Positions 51,101-64,000 of a DNA stretch of 64,000 nt are shown in pieces. The stretch comes from Brachionus rotundiformis (lineage: Eukaryota; Rotifera; Eurotatoria; Ploima; Brachionidae), in NCBI GenBank assembly GCA_016802295.1, contig JAESIW010000180.1, positions 3,455,975 through 3,519,974 on the forward strand. Reading direction: 5' to 3'. The notes beneath the pieces are model-generated. The model was not told the origin of the DNA. It saw nothing but the letters and a program-made list of their open reading frames with translations, and did no database searches. Made by a program: the position numbers and the translations under genes. The stretch's first letter is position 1. Every line of letters begins with the position of its first letter.

Positions 51101-52335
51101 GCATAACTTTTTTCTTAATTTTTAAAATAAAAATTATTACCCCTCCAAAATTCATATACTCAAGTGCATTTTCACGGATGAAAAAGTATACATAATCACC
51201 AATGTTCAATGAAGCCACAAAAACAGGCTCTAAAAATAATTTCTTTTAATTTGAATGATTCTTTTAGTTGATAAATTTACCATTAAGCCAGTTGGAATTG
51301 TAGGCAATTGTTCTCAAAGGTTTTGACGGTCCTATATTTCTGGCTATCAAAAAATCAGGATTCATTCCCGAATTTTCATACTCAATATTGGTTCCAAAGT
51401 AAACATCACCATTAGACAAGCTAACAAATGTAGAGCTTACATGCGGAGATTTTGAAACACGACCTATGCCTTCCATGTTTTCCAAAACTTCTGAAAGAGA
51501 AGATGCAGAACGCCTCGAACAAAACGTTCTGATTATATTTGTTCCGCAGAATAAAATTTGATCATTATTGGAATCATTTCTGGAATAAAATCCTAGGATG
51601 TTGATATAATTGTGGCATGGTGTATCATGGCAATCTGGATAGTCGTTACTTAATTTAATTATATCATTTTGCCGATTATTTATTCTAAGTCTATCGTTTA
51701 CAAATGAGAATTTGATTATAAAATCTCTTAAATAATTAATATTTTATATATATCTTAAATTTAATAAGTTGATTTTCCTACTTGGCTGATACATATACAT
51801 TTTCATTTTCAGAGTCTACTAAAATTTCTTTAAAGTCACTTAAATTGCTGAGATCTATTGGATCATTTGAGTAAACCAATTCTTCTTGGTTTATTTTGTT
51901 TTTGTCTATTTGCAAAGATTCTGGAAAAATTTGCATGCGATTTTTGCTCTCTTAAAAAATTCAAAAATATTATTTTTTAAATTAGGAAATAATTATATTG
52001 TAAAATTTAAAAATTAATGATTGTTTATCTAAAATTTGGAAGATTGCTTTTCTTAATACTGAATTTCACAATAAAAAAAAATATTAATCTTGCTCACCCG
52101 AATAGGTCACATGATTAGAATCAATGCTGTCTTGGACAAGGCTACTTCTTACACTTCTAGGTGTATAATTTAATCGGTTTGTTTCATTTTTAGATGGATT
52201 TACATCATTAAATTCATAAGAATTTATTGATTTAATTAAAAGACATATAAAAATTAATTTTATGAATGGTCTGGGACAAAAGTTAAAACATTGAATTTGC
52301 ATTTTTGACCAGTTTGAACCTAATATGCTCGTCAT
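48197..52335 (-). CDS. SEMA5: Class-5-type semaphorin with thrombospondin repeats
   Basis: Transmembrane axon-guidance ligand; semaphorins signal through plexins. Exons 52335-52098, 51950-51782, 51726-51281, 51229-51141, 51081-50831, 50713-49269 and 49218-48197 give 1,219 residues. Exon 1 carries a hydrophobic signal (FIKLIFICLLIKSINS) after an unusually long N-terminal stretch; a second Met at residue 12 gives a more normal start. The sema domain spans about 100-575 (ILVDSENENVYVSAKDF, LFCGTN, GIGRVSKSP, YVYFFIRENALEY, RVVRICRHE, GSAVCAYNL) and a PSI domain about 580-615 (YFECLNTMDPYCVWN). About five thrombospondin type 1 repeats follow from about 640 (WGPWVKC, WSDWSACK, WGAWEACSRPCGEGFQ, WGSWSECKSC, YTPCSVSCGNGFQ). 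One transmembrane helix lies near 1000-1020, then a ~200-residue cytosolic tail rich in Ser/Asn. Sema plus TSP1 repeats plus a transmembrane helix is specific to class 5. Confidence 0.93.
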
Positions 52336-55300
52336 TTCAAGTCAAATAAATTATTTTAAATAACCATTTTGTTTTTAATTCATAAAACCGTATCTATAAA
52401 TTTTGTCTAAGGCCAATTCGATATTTGTTTAAACTAAAATTTCAATTTATTTAAAATTCTAAATGACAAAAAAATTAATAAATTTATTAAATAGAAATAT
52501 TTAGATTGATTTATTTTTTGTGTTCGAACAAAAACTCGGAAAAATTAGAAGAAATACGATACATTTGTTGAAAAATAGAAAAATAGAAAAAAGATTAAGA
52601 CACTCGCTACGGATAGTTTTCACTTTGTTGACAATAGTAGCCTAAAAAATTCATTTAATTGTTTAAATAACTGGATATTAATTAGAATTATTTGACCAGT
52701 ATTTTATTCATTTAATTCGGATTTTGATTAATTTAAGCACTATCTGATGATATTTGCATGTTTAATAATTATTATTATTCAAAACCAATTCCAAATAAAT
52801 TTTTTAACTGGTTTCTTGAGGACAATAAAAATTGGTAACTTATCTGTTATTTGTCACAGCATCCGTGCGTTTTAACTTCCGATTATGCAACTCATTTCTA
52901 AAGGGTCATATAATTTATAATTAGAATCAAGCAGAAAAGAGATTAATTTTCCGTTTATTGATTTTATTTTTTTTAAAATGCAACCAAATGATTAATTTCC
53001 GCGAATTGTATATTATCTTCAATTAAATGCTTCGGGTGAGAATAAATGTTAAGAAAAAATAATTTTAATTTATCTTCATCGCTCTTAAAGCTGAGAAATA
53101 GAACTCTTAAATCGATGGTTACGCAAAAAGTTTGAGAAAAATACTAATTAAAAATATTAAGAACAAATATTTGAGTGAAAAATAGAAATAAGAATAATTT
53201 TTTTTAAAAACGTTTTAAGTTTATATCATACTTATCACAATATTTGCTAGTTTTTGAAGACTAATTTACTCAAGACCCTTTAAATAAATTCAAATTTCAC
53301 TGATTAAAATTTTCTCTCCCACTTGATTCTAAAATATAAAAAAATCGTTTCAACTATTAAAATAATTTGAATAGCCGGCTAACATTTAACTTAATTGAAA
53401 TAAGTTGTTATTAATAGTTAGATTTTTTTTTGGATAAATGAGAATTTCTTAAGTCCTCAGAATTATAATTTTAGAATTTAACTCAAAAAATACTAAATGA
53501 AAAAAATTTTTTAAGTATTAAATTATGTCCAAATAAACCATCAACAATTTCCTAAACACTTTACTTTGGTAAAGTAGTTAAGGCTTGAAAAAATGGTTAC
53601 AGAAAATGATCTAGAAAAATAGGCGATGTATTTTCAAGGTTTGAAAATAAAAATCTTGGTCAGTTGATGAGCCAACCTTTAAGATAAAAAGCCTATAATC
53701 AATAGATTTTATCGATGCATTTATAATTGAAGCTATCAAGATCACTTTTAGAAGCTAGTTTAAATTTGATCTATCTTAATTATCTATGGAAATATTACCA
53801 AAAGCTTAAACATAAAATTTAAAATTGTAATTTTAAAATTTAATTTAAACAATGTTTCTAATGATACTTAATTTCAGTGAGCTTTGAACAAAACAAGTTT
53901 GATATTTTCATTAAAAAATACAATTACAATTTAAACAAATTAGTCCTATTTTTTTAAAGATTATTTGTGACACTTATTAGCAAAATTTATGGCTCTAATT
54001 ACAAAATGAGTACAATTATATAATAAAAATAATTGTTTTTTTTTTTAATAAAAAAATTAAACATTTGTAATTTTTTCCAAGTCTTGATATTAAGAATTTT
54101 GTCAGAATTATCGATTGAAATAAAATCAATAAATATTGAATTGAAAGGTCTAAGGTAAAATCACGGCATTTTGAATACGGTCCGAACGAGCATATTTTTA
54201 CTTAAAACGCCCACTTAGCCAAACGAGACAATTATTTAAATTTGATCTTTAAAGAAATTAATTACACTTGTATTGTTATTTCCATCAATGTCTACACAAT
54301 TGTAAATATATTTTGAGCATTTGTCACTACAGGAAGAAATTGGAATATTCGATTGAAAAGATTTTAAAAACTCTCTATTGCCTTAATTTTTGCATACAAA
54401 ATAAGCTCTTATTTTTAGACATTTTTCGGTCAAATATAATTCGAAAAGAATAATTCTTAACTAGAATTAAATTTTTACCAATTTACTTAAATTTTAGGCC
54501 TCCTAGATACATAGATGTTTCTCAGGAAGCTTAAATCTAATTATACTCAAATTAAACCTTTAAAATCCTAGACTTTATTTTTGAAATGACCAAAGCAGAT
54601 TATAAATTGGGAATAGAAGCATGCTTTAAGGGATTATTTCTTTTTTACCTTTAAAATTGAAATTGTTGAACAATATTAAACAATAATATTTGTTTACTTA
54701 TTGCATTGAAGCACAAATAGATAAAATTTTAAGTCGAAAATTGCTTTCTCTTAGTGCTTACTTAGACTTTTTTAAAATAAATAACCCGAAATCCTCATAT
54801 AAAAACTTGGTCCAAAAAATAAATAAACTAATCTTATGCTCTTTTAGGGTTGTTGTTGAAATTAACTATTGAGAAATATTCACGAAATAGAGGCAAACTC
54901 AGGAGCAGCGTTGCAATTCAATTACAATTCACAAACAAGATGCAGAATCACCTTATTTATTTTGTTATTGTAAAAAATTAATTAGTTAAAATTTTCATGA
55001 CTCGGATCGGCTTGAAGAAACCTAAGATTAAGCCAATTGCTTACCGAAAATAGAGCTGAGTTGTTTTAGTTTTGAGCATGAATACAACTGATTATGATAG
55101 AATAGCAAGAATTTTTGAAAAAAGTTCAATTAATCATTTTAAACAATTTACTCAGACGTGATCACTGAATCGAGAGAAAAATAAAAAAATATTGTAGCCT
55201 AAAATAACTTAATTTTAAAAAAAGATTAAAAAAAGATTTTTTTATTGGGATAAACATTTTTTGCTTTTCCCACAACATCAGATTAGGCTTAGATCAACAC

Positions 55301-58300
55301 CCATTGTAATGAAAAAATAAATTTTAATTTTTTGTGAAAAGCGACTGTACTTTTTATTTTGTCTTTAAAAAATATTTTTACAAACATTTAAATAAAATTG
55401 CTGTATTTTAAATAAATTTTGACCAACTAAAAAAATAGAAAAAATTTTCATTTGAAAAATCAAGTAAAGTTGGCTTAAATAAAAAATTTAGATTAAATAA
55501 ATTTATAAGTTTCGGTTATAAATGCTTAATTAGTCAGCTAATTTTTCGGAAAAGTTTATCTATAAAATGTAAAATGCATCTAGAAAATCTTGTACTCATC
55601 AAGTTTTAATAATTATAACTGTTTATACTTTCAATTTTCCCCAAAGGAAATGTATTGATAAAATTATTCCGATGTTCTGTGATAGAATTTCGACACTTAG
55701 GTTTATGCACAATCCTTTCTTTTAAAATAAAATTGATTTATAAAAAAAAATTTTAATATATGTAAATATTTTTTAAATAAAAATATTACATAGATAGATA
55801 TTTTAAAAAATAAAACGAATTCAAATAACCTGATAGCTAAAGCTTGAATTTTTTTTGATAAATAATTCTCTGAAACCAGATATTAATTTAGAATTGATAG
55901 TTTATCACACAAAAAAATAATTCTTAGCAATCTGGATTTAAAAATAATTGCTATTTTTTTAAAACTAAACTAATTGAAAATATTATGTAACAAAATAAGT
56001 TTACGATGAAATTGATCAGGATTAAATTCATGTGTTAATAATCAAAAAGTGTTTGATTTTAAATTAAATTTTATGCGACCAAGATAATAAAAACAAATGC
56101 TTAATCAAATTTCAGATAACAATCTATTCCTTAGTTCGAATTAAAGCCATAAGTTTCATTTTTTAAAATGAATAATGACCACTTGCTTTGAATTAACTAA
56201 ATTTAACTGTCCATTCAAGTTTATCGAGATAATTACCATGTAGATAACGAAAAGTACATAACTTCTCATACAAAGCCAAACAAAATCAAGGATTATTTTC
56301 TTTATCGTTAAAAACAATTTTCTAAAAAGATAACCTTTTTTTTTAAATAAACATTAATCAAATCTTAAATGAGAATATTATGGGAAATATTTTGCATTGA
56401 TAAAATTCCATTTCTTTTTTCCATCTACAACTAATCAATTCTTGGTCATTTTTAAATAGTTCTTAATCTTAATTATCTTGTTAAAGATATACTATAAATA
56501 AATCAAATTATATTTTTCTTAGTGTATTAAGTTGCTGAATAGAAATTATTCATAAGCGTCTGGATAATTTGAATGATAAATGGGTAGTTGAGCAGAACCA
56601 AATTATAATATCTTAAAATTTGACAACAACTATGTTATCTAAGAATCTCCATCCACGAAAATTATTTTCATACAGCTAATTTGAATTTTTTTCTCTATAA
56701 TCTTTACTTCTAGGCTATTGTTCCAAGGTAACTGCCCAAGTTATTGTTCTTATAAAAACTTAAGCAAAATCGAATGAATTTTCTCTATTTGTTTTTAAAA
56801 TAAAGGCTAATTTCTATTACAAAAATTTTTTATTGACATAACAAAACTTGAGAATGAATTAAAGAAAATTATATGAAATTTCATTTATAGATGAAATCGA
56901 TTTCTACAACTTTATAACCCAAGTGTTTGATGAAATAATCTTCTAAAACAACTAAGCTCCTCGGCTAGTTTAATTTTATTATCTAAAAAAATTAAAACAA
57001 AAATTTTGAGATAAGATCTGTTGATTAAGAATTATTATTGGATAGTAAAAATATCCAAAGCTTTCATTCAAAAAGACTACAAAATCAACATAAAAGTTAA
57101 TTTTGTTTTAGTCTTATCATTTTAATAAAATTAGTTATTGACACTTTCGAAAGGCTAACTGATAAAGTGAAATGCTTCAAGTACCCAATAACTATTTACC
57201 AAAAAGAGTATTTTTAGTTTAATTTCATATCTAATTTGCACCTTTATCGCGAACGGACGGACGCAACAAAAAACTCATTAATTCATTCTGAACCCAAATA
57301 ACAAAAAATAACGAAATGCTCCGACGATTGATTATTCTTTTATTCGCGTTTTATTTGAATGATTGCTGTCAATTTTTTTTAAGAAGTCAATAAATCAAAA
57401 ATTGATAAATCAAGATGCCTTAGAATAAAAATCAATCAAAACTTTAAAATTAAATTAAAACAAAAATTTAAATTGTTAATTTTTAAAACGGTTCACTTGA
57501 CCATAAAATGTCGACTCTTTATTCTTGTTTGTTTTTGCTAATTTAAAAAACTTCATAAAATTTATTTTAAGATACATTCTTGACAGTTTAATAGATCCAG
57601 GTGTCCTAAAAATACATGGGTCATGATAAAGTTATTTTTTAAAGATCAATGAAATAAATTTTTTTTAACATGGCATTTTAAACGGGGAAGCAAGAAACAC
57701 CGTTCACTTGATAGATAAACTAAATTTCCTCCCTAATATTTAGCTAATTTTTAATAAGTGTTTAATCTCGATTATAATACTGAGTATAAAAATGTATTTA
57801 TTTACAAAAGGATATTTCTAAAAAGTAAATAAATGTATTATTTGCTCAGAATTAACAAAAAAAAAGTAACTTAAAAGTTGTAAGGAGTTTATTTTTTTCC
57901 TAATATGTTAAATAAATTGTTCAATTTGTTCGAATTATAGTAAAAGAATAAGAAATGGATCAATAAGAATAACATTTATTTGTGAAATAATTAAATTGCC
58001 TACCAAATATGTCTCTTTATAAAATTTGAAAAAAAAAACTTTCCAAAAATTCACCTGTTTTTATAAAAAATTTTTTATTACACTAAGGACACTTGGGAGT
58101 TTGATATCTCATCTAGTGTAAAATATGAAATAGATAATACTGAGTTGGTTTAAATTTGAGATAATTAACTCAAGTACTATTGGGTGATTAGAGTATGTTA
58201 TTATCAAAAATTTAAAGATTAAAGCCATACACTTTGATGCAAAATATTAAATATGTAAATATTTTTAATAAAAGACTACAATGAACAAATGAGGTCATAA

Positions 58301-58395
58301 GATATTCGCCGAAATCTTCTTTTATTTGAACTATTCGCTTTTAATTAAGTGGCTGAATAAAATTTAAAAAAAAGAAAAAATTACCTATTTTGCTC
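52336..58395. other. Long gene-free region, part 1
   Basis: Six kb upstream of the semaphorin gene with no open frame that looks coding on either strand and no RNA gene recognised. Sequence is AT-rich but less monotonous than the short spacers, with isolated higher-complexity patches (for example 54,150-54,240 and 57,240-57,300). It could hold semaphorin enhancers or untranslated first exons. Confidence 0.5.
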
Positions 58396-58825
58396 AAGAC
58401 ACTTACAAATATCAGCCGATATTTAATTATTTGATCTTCGGATCAGTCCCTAGCTCTCAGACATAAAAGCATCAAATCCTGAATGAACAATTTTGTAGAT
58501 TTTAATTATACTTAACGAATTGAAATTTATACAAAATTTCGACTTAACAAACATCTTATCACTTAAGATATCTGAAAATAATTCATAAGAGTTCTATTAG
58601 GTCGAAATCAAGACCTTAATCACGTTCTGGCATCTAAACTAAGTCTGTCTTGTTATTTAAAATTACAAATAAAAAAATATATAAATTGATAATTTAGATT
58701 TTTTATTGTGTCAGATAATTTTTAATAAATTTTTTTTATAAAATGGGATCTTGTGCTTTTCGCTTGTTGATTCTATCGATAAATATTGTGTCCTAAAAAT
58801 TAGTGCTTACGTGCCCTGGTGCAAA
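58396..58825. repeat. Gap-flanking direct repeat, left copy (gap 2)
   Basis: 430 bp, repeated after the N run at 59465-59894 with the same length. I see about four differences, all transitions (C/T or G/A), so about 99% identity. Confidence 0.95.
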
Positions 58826-59464
58826 NNNNNNNNNNNNNNNNNNNNNNNNNNNNNNNNNNNNNNNNNNNNNNNNNNNNNNNNNNNNNNNNNNNNNNNNNNN
58901 NNNNNNNNNNNNNNNNNNNNNNNNNNNNNNNNNNNNNNNNNNNNNNNNNNNNNNNNNNNNNNNNNNNNNNNNNNNNNNNNNNNNNNNNNNNNNNNNNNNN
59001 NNNNNNNNNNNNNNNNNNNNNNNNNNNNNNNNNNNNNNNNNNNNNNNNNNNNNNNNNNNNNNNNNNNNNNNNNNNNNNNNNNNNNNNNNNNNNNNNNNNN
59101 NNNNNNNNNNNNNNNNNNNNNNNNNNNNNNNNNNNNNNNNNNNNNNNNNNNNNNNNNNNNNNNNNNNNNNNNNNNNNNNNNNNNNNNNNNNNNNNNNNNN
59201 NNNNNNNNNNNNNNNNNNNNNNNNNNNNNNNNNNNNNNNNNNNNNNNNNNNNNNNNNNNNNNNNNNNNNNNNNNNNNNNNNNNNNNNNNNNNNNNNNNNN
59301 NNNNNNNNNNNNNNNNNNNNNNNNNNNNNNNNNNNNNNNNNNNNNNNNNNNNNNNNNNNNNNNNNNNNNNNNNNNNNNNNNNNNNNNNNNNNNNNNNNNN
59401 NNNNNNNNNNNNNNNNNNNNNNNNNNNNNNNNNNNNNNNNNNNNNNNNNNNNNNNNNNNNNNNN
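58826..59464. other. Assembly gap of 639 N
   Basis: Unknown bases. Frames running across it are artefacts. Confidence 0.99.
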
Positions 59465-59894
59465 AAGACACTTACAAATATCAGCCGATATTTAATTATT
59501 TGATTTTCGGATCAGTCCCTAGCTCTCAGACATAAAAGCATCAAATCCTGAATGAACAATTTTGTAGATTTTAATTATACTTAACAAATTGAAATTTATA
59601 CAAAATTTCGACTTAACAAACATCTTATCACTTAAGATATCTGAAAATAATTCATAAGAGTTCTATTAGGTCGAAATCAAGACCTTAATCACGTTCTGGC
59701 ATCTAAACTAAGTCTGTCTTATTATTTAAAATTACAAATAAAAAAATATATAAATTGATAATTTAGATTTTTTATTGTGTCAGATAATTTTTAATAAATT
59801 TTTTTTATAAAATGGGATCTTGTGCTTTTCGCTTGTTGATTCTATCGATAAATATTGTGTCCTAAAAATTAGTGCTTATGTGCCCTGGTGCAAA
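59465..59894. repeat. Gap-flanking direct repeat, right copy (gap 2)
   Basis: Second copy of 58396-58825. It starts at AAGACACTTAC immediately after the N run and ends with GCCCTGGTGCAAA, the point at which the left copy meets the gap. Confidence 0.95.
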
Positions 59895-62800
59895 AAATTT
59901 TAGTCTTTTGTTAAAATTACAGTCTAGCAACGAATTTTGTACACCAAGATGAAGTAAAAATGGTTCAATTAAATACCTACGGCCAATAGAGGCCAACATT
60001 ATATGCTGGAGTACATATCCAATACAATAGAATAACAAAAGATAAAATCGTTAATAGTCTTTTGTTATTTCTTGAAAAAGTATTTAAGAAAATAAATTTT
60101 TATTTAATATTAACTTTTTTTATATTTATTTCTGACTTATACCGACTAAATTTTATGGGTCATATTTTACAATTTAAAATTTGATATTACATAGAGTCGA
60201 ATGGAATAAAATTTCTAAAAAGAAAATAAAAGATAAATCTTTTAAATGTAAGGACTAACTAATATAAACAAAATTATCACTTGAAAATAAGAGTTTTTTT
60301 ATTGGGCTATTAATCTTTTTCAGACCACCATGGGTTGATTAATCTAACTCTTTATTAAAAAAAAGTTTAGAACAATTTAAAAATTTTGATGAACATTAAT
60401 CAAAATCAGACCAACAGAGTCAGACAGCTAGCTTGCAAATTTTATTCGAAACATTTAGTTATCAGAAGAAAGTAACTGATGGTGTGCTACGCCAATGTTC
60501 ATTTATAAGTAATTAAAATATACTTAAGTTTTAATATAAAAGCTGTCTCTTGTAATTAGAATAAAATTTTGAAATTTTTAACAATTATCTCCAGTAAAAT
60601 TTGTCATATTAATCCTATTTTAGAATTATGTATCAAATCCGATTAATTGATTCTTATGTAATTTTTAATTAAAAAAAATACTTCTATGATCAATTTATTA
60701 CTTCCTATTTCAAGATTCAAAAGTTTGACTAACAAAATGAATAAAGATGATTTTATAAATATTAAAATTGGTTAAAAAACTAAATGATATATCTTCACAA
60801 GGACTTAGTATCTTCATTTTTTTGAATAAATTCAAAATAAATCCTGTTCCATAATTAAAATATCTTTGCCACGTTTGAACCTGTTCTGAATTAAAATATC
60901 GAGGACTAATCAATATCTTATACTCGAAAACAAACAATGTAGGAGATGTAATCCAAATATAAACAAATAGTGATATTTTACCATTTGGATTTTTAATTAA
61001 AATTGAGGGTGATATTTGATTTATCATTAGACGAACAACTTAATTTGTAGAGCATAACTGTATGAAGTCAGCCACAAGCAAATATTCTATCGATAAAATA
61101 GATCAACTAAACAATCACCAAAGATAATATTTTCTTAAAAAATTTTAAAACTTATTTCTGTGTAGAATAAACAAATTAAGAAGGCTAATGAAACACTTTT
61201 GTTCAGTTCATTTGTTAAAGCGTTTTTTATCGACTCTACCAATTTTTAATCGATACCTATGATGGTTGAATATAAAATAATTGAGTGATTGAAACCATTG
61301 CTGAGAGAGCTATTTACGAAGCCTTTCAGTTAAAACAGGACTTAATGGAATTAGCCTTAAATTTAATTGACTATAAAAAGGCTTAAGTTGATTATTGATC
61401 CGTACTTAATTACCATCAATGGCAATAATTTAAACCGGAAAGTAATCACGGTTAAAAAATCGCTTCAAAATAGGCTTTTTTTCAAAGTAAATCTTAAAAA
61501 TAATAAAAGTAATTTTCAACTAATATAATATTTTTTATTAAAAAATTAGTCTAGTTTTTTTGCTGTAAAAATTTTTCTATTTTAAAATTGAAATGAAAAA
61601 AATCCAATAATATCAAATTAACTTTATCATTTTGAATTTAAACTTGGACTTCAAAATTTTTGTTTGTAAAATAATTGTCTATCTAAATGTACCATCAAAA
61701 ATGTCTCATGAGGCTAAAGCTAACATAAATTTAAATCAAAGAAAGCAAATCTCGACGGTCAATATGCTTAATTTAAAATTAATCTCAAAAATAATTTGCC
61801 AAGAGTAGAACAAGTATATTTTAGTTGCTAATCCGATCAAGATTAAAAGATTGAAGTCGAAAACTTTTTTTAAAATAAAATCAAAGTCTCTTAAGATGAT
61901 ACAAGTAAATCATTTAACAACCAGTTTTTAAATGTTTAAAATATAATATTATTTGGTATTTGATTAGAAAAATATGATATGGTGATTAAACTTTATTGCG
62001 TTAGGTCTAAAATTAAGCAGACTTGATTTCTATTGGGGCCATTTCTAGTATCTAAATAGTAATTTATTTTTATATACAAATATAATACATATTGTTGTCT
62101 TTTATGAGGAAAATTGAGCAGTTTGGTTTTAAGAAAACAAAACCAATATATTGGCTTTCAAATGCCAACTATATCTGTTGTAATAAACCGATATTTAATA
62201 ATAAGTCTGACTTGTCTAAAAAAATTATAATACAAAAAAACATATTCCGCTCGGACTTTTTTTTCAACAAAAAATAAAAATAATAAAAAAATTTTCCGTT
62301 TTGTTATTAATTAGAATTTAAGCTGACAATACAAATTATATGTCCATGTAGCAGTCCGAAGCATGACCTATTCTTAGATTGCTCTACTCGCCAGGATATA
62401 ATACAAACAATGTTTCTGAGTGTTTCTTAGTTGTTAACATGGCCCATTTGATTATTAGTTTGCTGACCAAATGGCATTTACTTGATTGTCTACAGATAGT
62501 AAAATCGATTTGATCAATTCGATGGTAATTCATGTTATTTTTATTTGGAACAAATAGAAAAAATTAATTAACAATCTAAAAATTTGACATTTCCGCCTTG
62601 TGAATAACTTTATGGTGGTTATTTATTTTATTCCAGCTCAAGTATTAAATAATGAGCTAAAGTGGTTAAATAATCATTGATTAACTGCAAATTTGTATTT
62701 ATGAAAGCAAACTGGGTTTGTTAAAGGTTTATATTCGGAAAAAGTTTTTAATAAAAACACTTAATTTAATCCAAACTTTTGATGATGGTGTTTTTAAACA

Positions 62801-64000
62801 ATCGGTTGCTAGATCTCTAGCTTAATTTATAAACAATAAAATTATGTTTTGCTCATTTTTTGCTTAAATTAAACTTCTAAAAAATGAAAAGAATATGCTC
62901 TTACATTTAAGATGTATTAAAATATTTGATTTTGTTTTCTAATTGCTTTAAAATTTAGTTTAAACTAAAAAGAAACTTTATTTTTCATATAAACATTATT
63001 CCCAAGAAACAGTTTGTTTTAAAAATTGAAAATAATTATATTTTATATAAAAACCTTATACAATAAATTCAAAAATTGAATTTTCAAATTTATTTAAAAC
63101 ATTTAATTCCGATCAAACGAGCTGCAAAATTTCAATTTATGACCAATTTATTAAGCATTAGACCTTTCTACAAATTTATTACATGATGTCATAAATATTT
63201 TAATTATTATTTTTAATTGTACCCTTAAGATTAATTGTTAATTAATTTAGCTAATTTTTTTGTTGAATATTTTTATTAAAATGCTTAATCAATAAATTAA
63301 TTCTAAAAAGCCTAATGTTTATAAATTCATTAGTGCTAATATTTACAAATTTAGTTTACCTTTTTAAGGTATGTTAGTAAATTAATTTCGATATTCAAAG
63401 CAATTAGATTGGTTTTAATTTTTGCTTCAGAGACGTTTTTTTTGGCGTCCAAAAATGAGAGTTAATAAATATCACACGACCCTTATTTTTATTGCTATTA
63501 ATGTTAAATATTATTTGTTAATTGAAATTTTTTAATGTTTATTTAGGAATTTTTAAAGTTTTCAGAAATTCTAAAATTTAAAAGAAAAAAATTTATATTT
63601 ATTTATTCTAAAAATCAATAAAGTAAGTTAAAACAATCAATAACAAAAACTACTAAAACAAAATAAAAATATTTTTAAAACATAGATTACTTTGATTTAA
63701 AAAATATTAAAACTTTTCAAGTAAACAATTTTTTTAAACCATTAGTTGTTATTTTTTGCATCCTTCAAAATTTAAACAAACATTTATAAAATTCGATTTT
63801 GATTTTCTACACGAATTTTATTATTTGGCAAGTTGGTTTAATTGCTCGTTTAGCAAAAATATTTTTCAAAACTGTTAGAAGTTGGAATTTTTTTCAAAAT
63901 ACTTAAAATATACATTTAACAAATTCAGATGGAAATATATCCGAACTCATAATTAGTGATTTAAATTCTTATTGTTAAAGCTTATCAATTGTTTAAGCTT
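59895..64000. other. Long gene-free region, part 2
   Basis: No supported gene. The longest open frame (minus strand, 60710-61027, 105 codons) has no recognisable motif and the composition of random AT-rich sequence. A less AT-rich patch at about 62,340-62,540 stands out and could be regulatory. Confidence 0.45.

Noticed and set aside
60710..61027. 105-codon minus-strand frame in the right-hand gene-free region
   Set aside because: Composition is Ile/Phe/Asn/Lys-rich as in random AT-rich DNA; no motif, no splice partners, no promoter.
1..64000. CRISPR arrays, transposable elements with terminal repeats, rRNA genes, spliced-leader RNA
   Set aside because: No regularly spaced repeats, transposase or reverse transcriptase motifs, or rRNA-like sequence were seen on reading. 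Short or divergent elements could have been missed by eye.

Overview
The window looks like nuclear DNA of a small-genome invertebrate animal. It is roughly three-quarters A+T by eye. All protein genes are animal families: huntingtin, an ENPP4/5-type phosphodiesterase, MMS19, EDEM3, PQBP1, two cathepsin L proteases, an animal haem peroxidase, a CHD6-9/Kismet-type remodeller and a class-5 semaphorin. Most introns are 45-60 bp, large coding exons are common, and the tRNA-Tyr carries a eukaryotic anticodon-loop intron. A rotifer (Brachionus-like) or another AT-rich lophotrochozoan would fit, but this is inferred from composition and gene style, not shown. Exon limits were placed by reading GT/AG sites in phase; for every multi-exon gene whose ends lie in the window the exon lengths sum to a whole number of codons.

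Layout: 1-10,788 (-) is huntingtin, four exons, cut by the left edge, with a possible decayed (+) gene in its last visible intron. 11,784-13,391 (-) is ENPP4/5-like and diverges from MMS19 at 15,478-19,315 (+). A short homocysteine-methyltransferase-like remnant at about 19.7 kb precedes EDEM3 at 20,410-23,567 (+). tRNA-Tyr(GTA) lies at 24,107-24,195 (+) and PQBP1 at 24,426-25,239 (-). A 920-base N gap follows, flanked by two copies of the same ~275 bp sequence. Then come cathepsin L copy 1 at 27,563-28,611 (+), with one intron, and a haem peroxidase at 28,839-30,816 (+). A giant two-exon CHD gene fills 32,504-43,289 (-). Cathepsin L copy 2 at 46,441-47,430 (-) is intronless, and the class-5 semaphorin is at 48,197-52,335 (-). 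From 52.3 to 64 kb there is no gene I can support, and a second N gap there is flanked by two almost identical 430 bp copies.

The genes do not form one pathway. They group loosely as housekeeping scaffolds and quality control (huntingtin, MMS19, EDEM3), nuclear regulators (PQBP1, CHD), and secreted or surface proteins (cathepsins, peroxidase, ENPP, semaphorin). I found no CRISPR array, intact transposon or prokaryote-like operon. The strongest second-look items are the inverted cathepsin pair (intron present in one, absent in the other, and a 137 bp stretch identical even at silent sites), a peroxidase lacking the usual haem-linking aspartate, a very intron-poor huntingtin without polyglutamine lying about 14 kb from a PQBP1 gene, three candidate gene fragments, a hairpin in a compositionally distinct stretch upstream of the CHD gene, and duplicated flanks at both assembly gaps.
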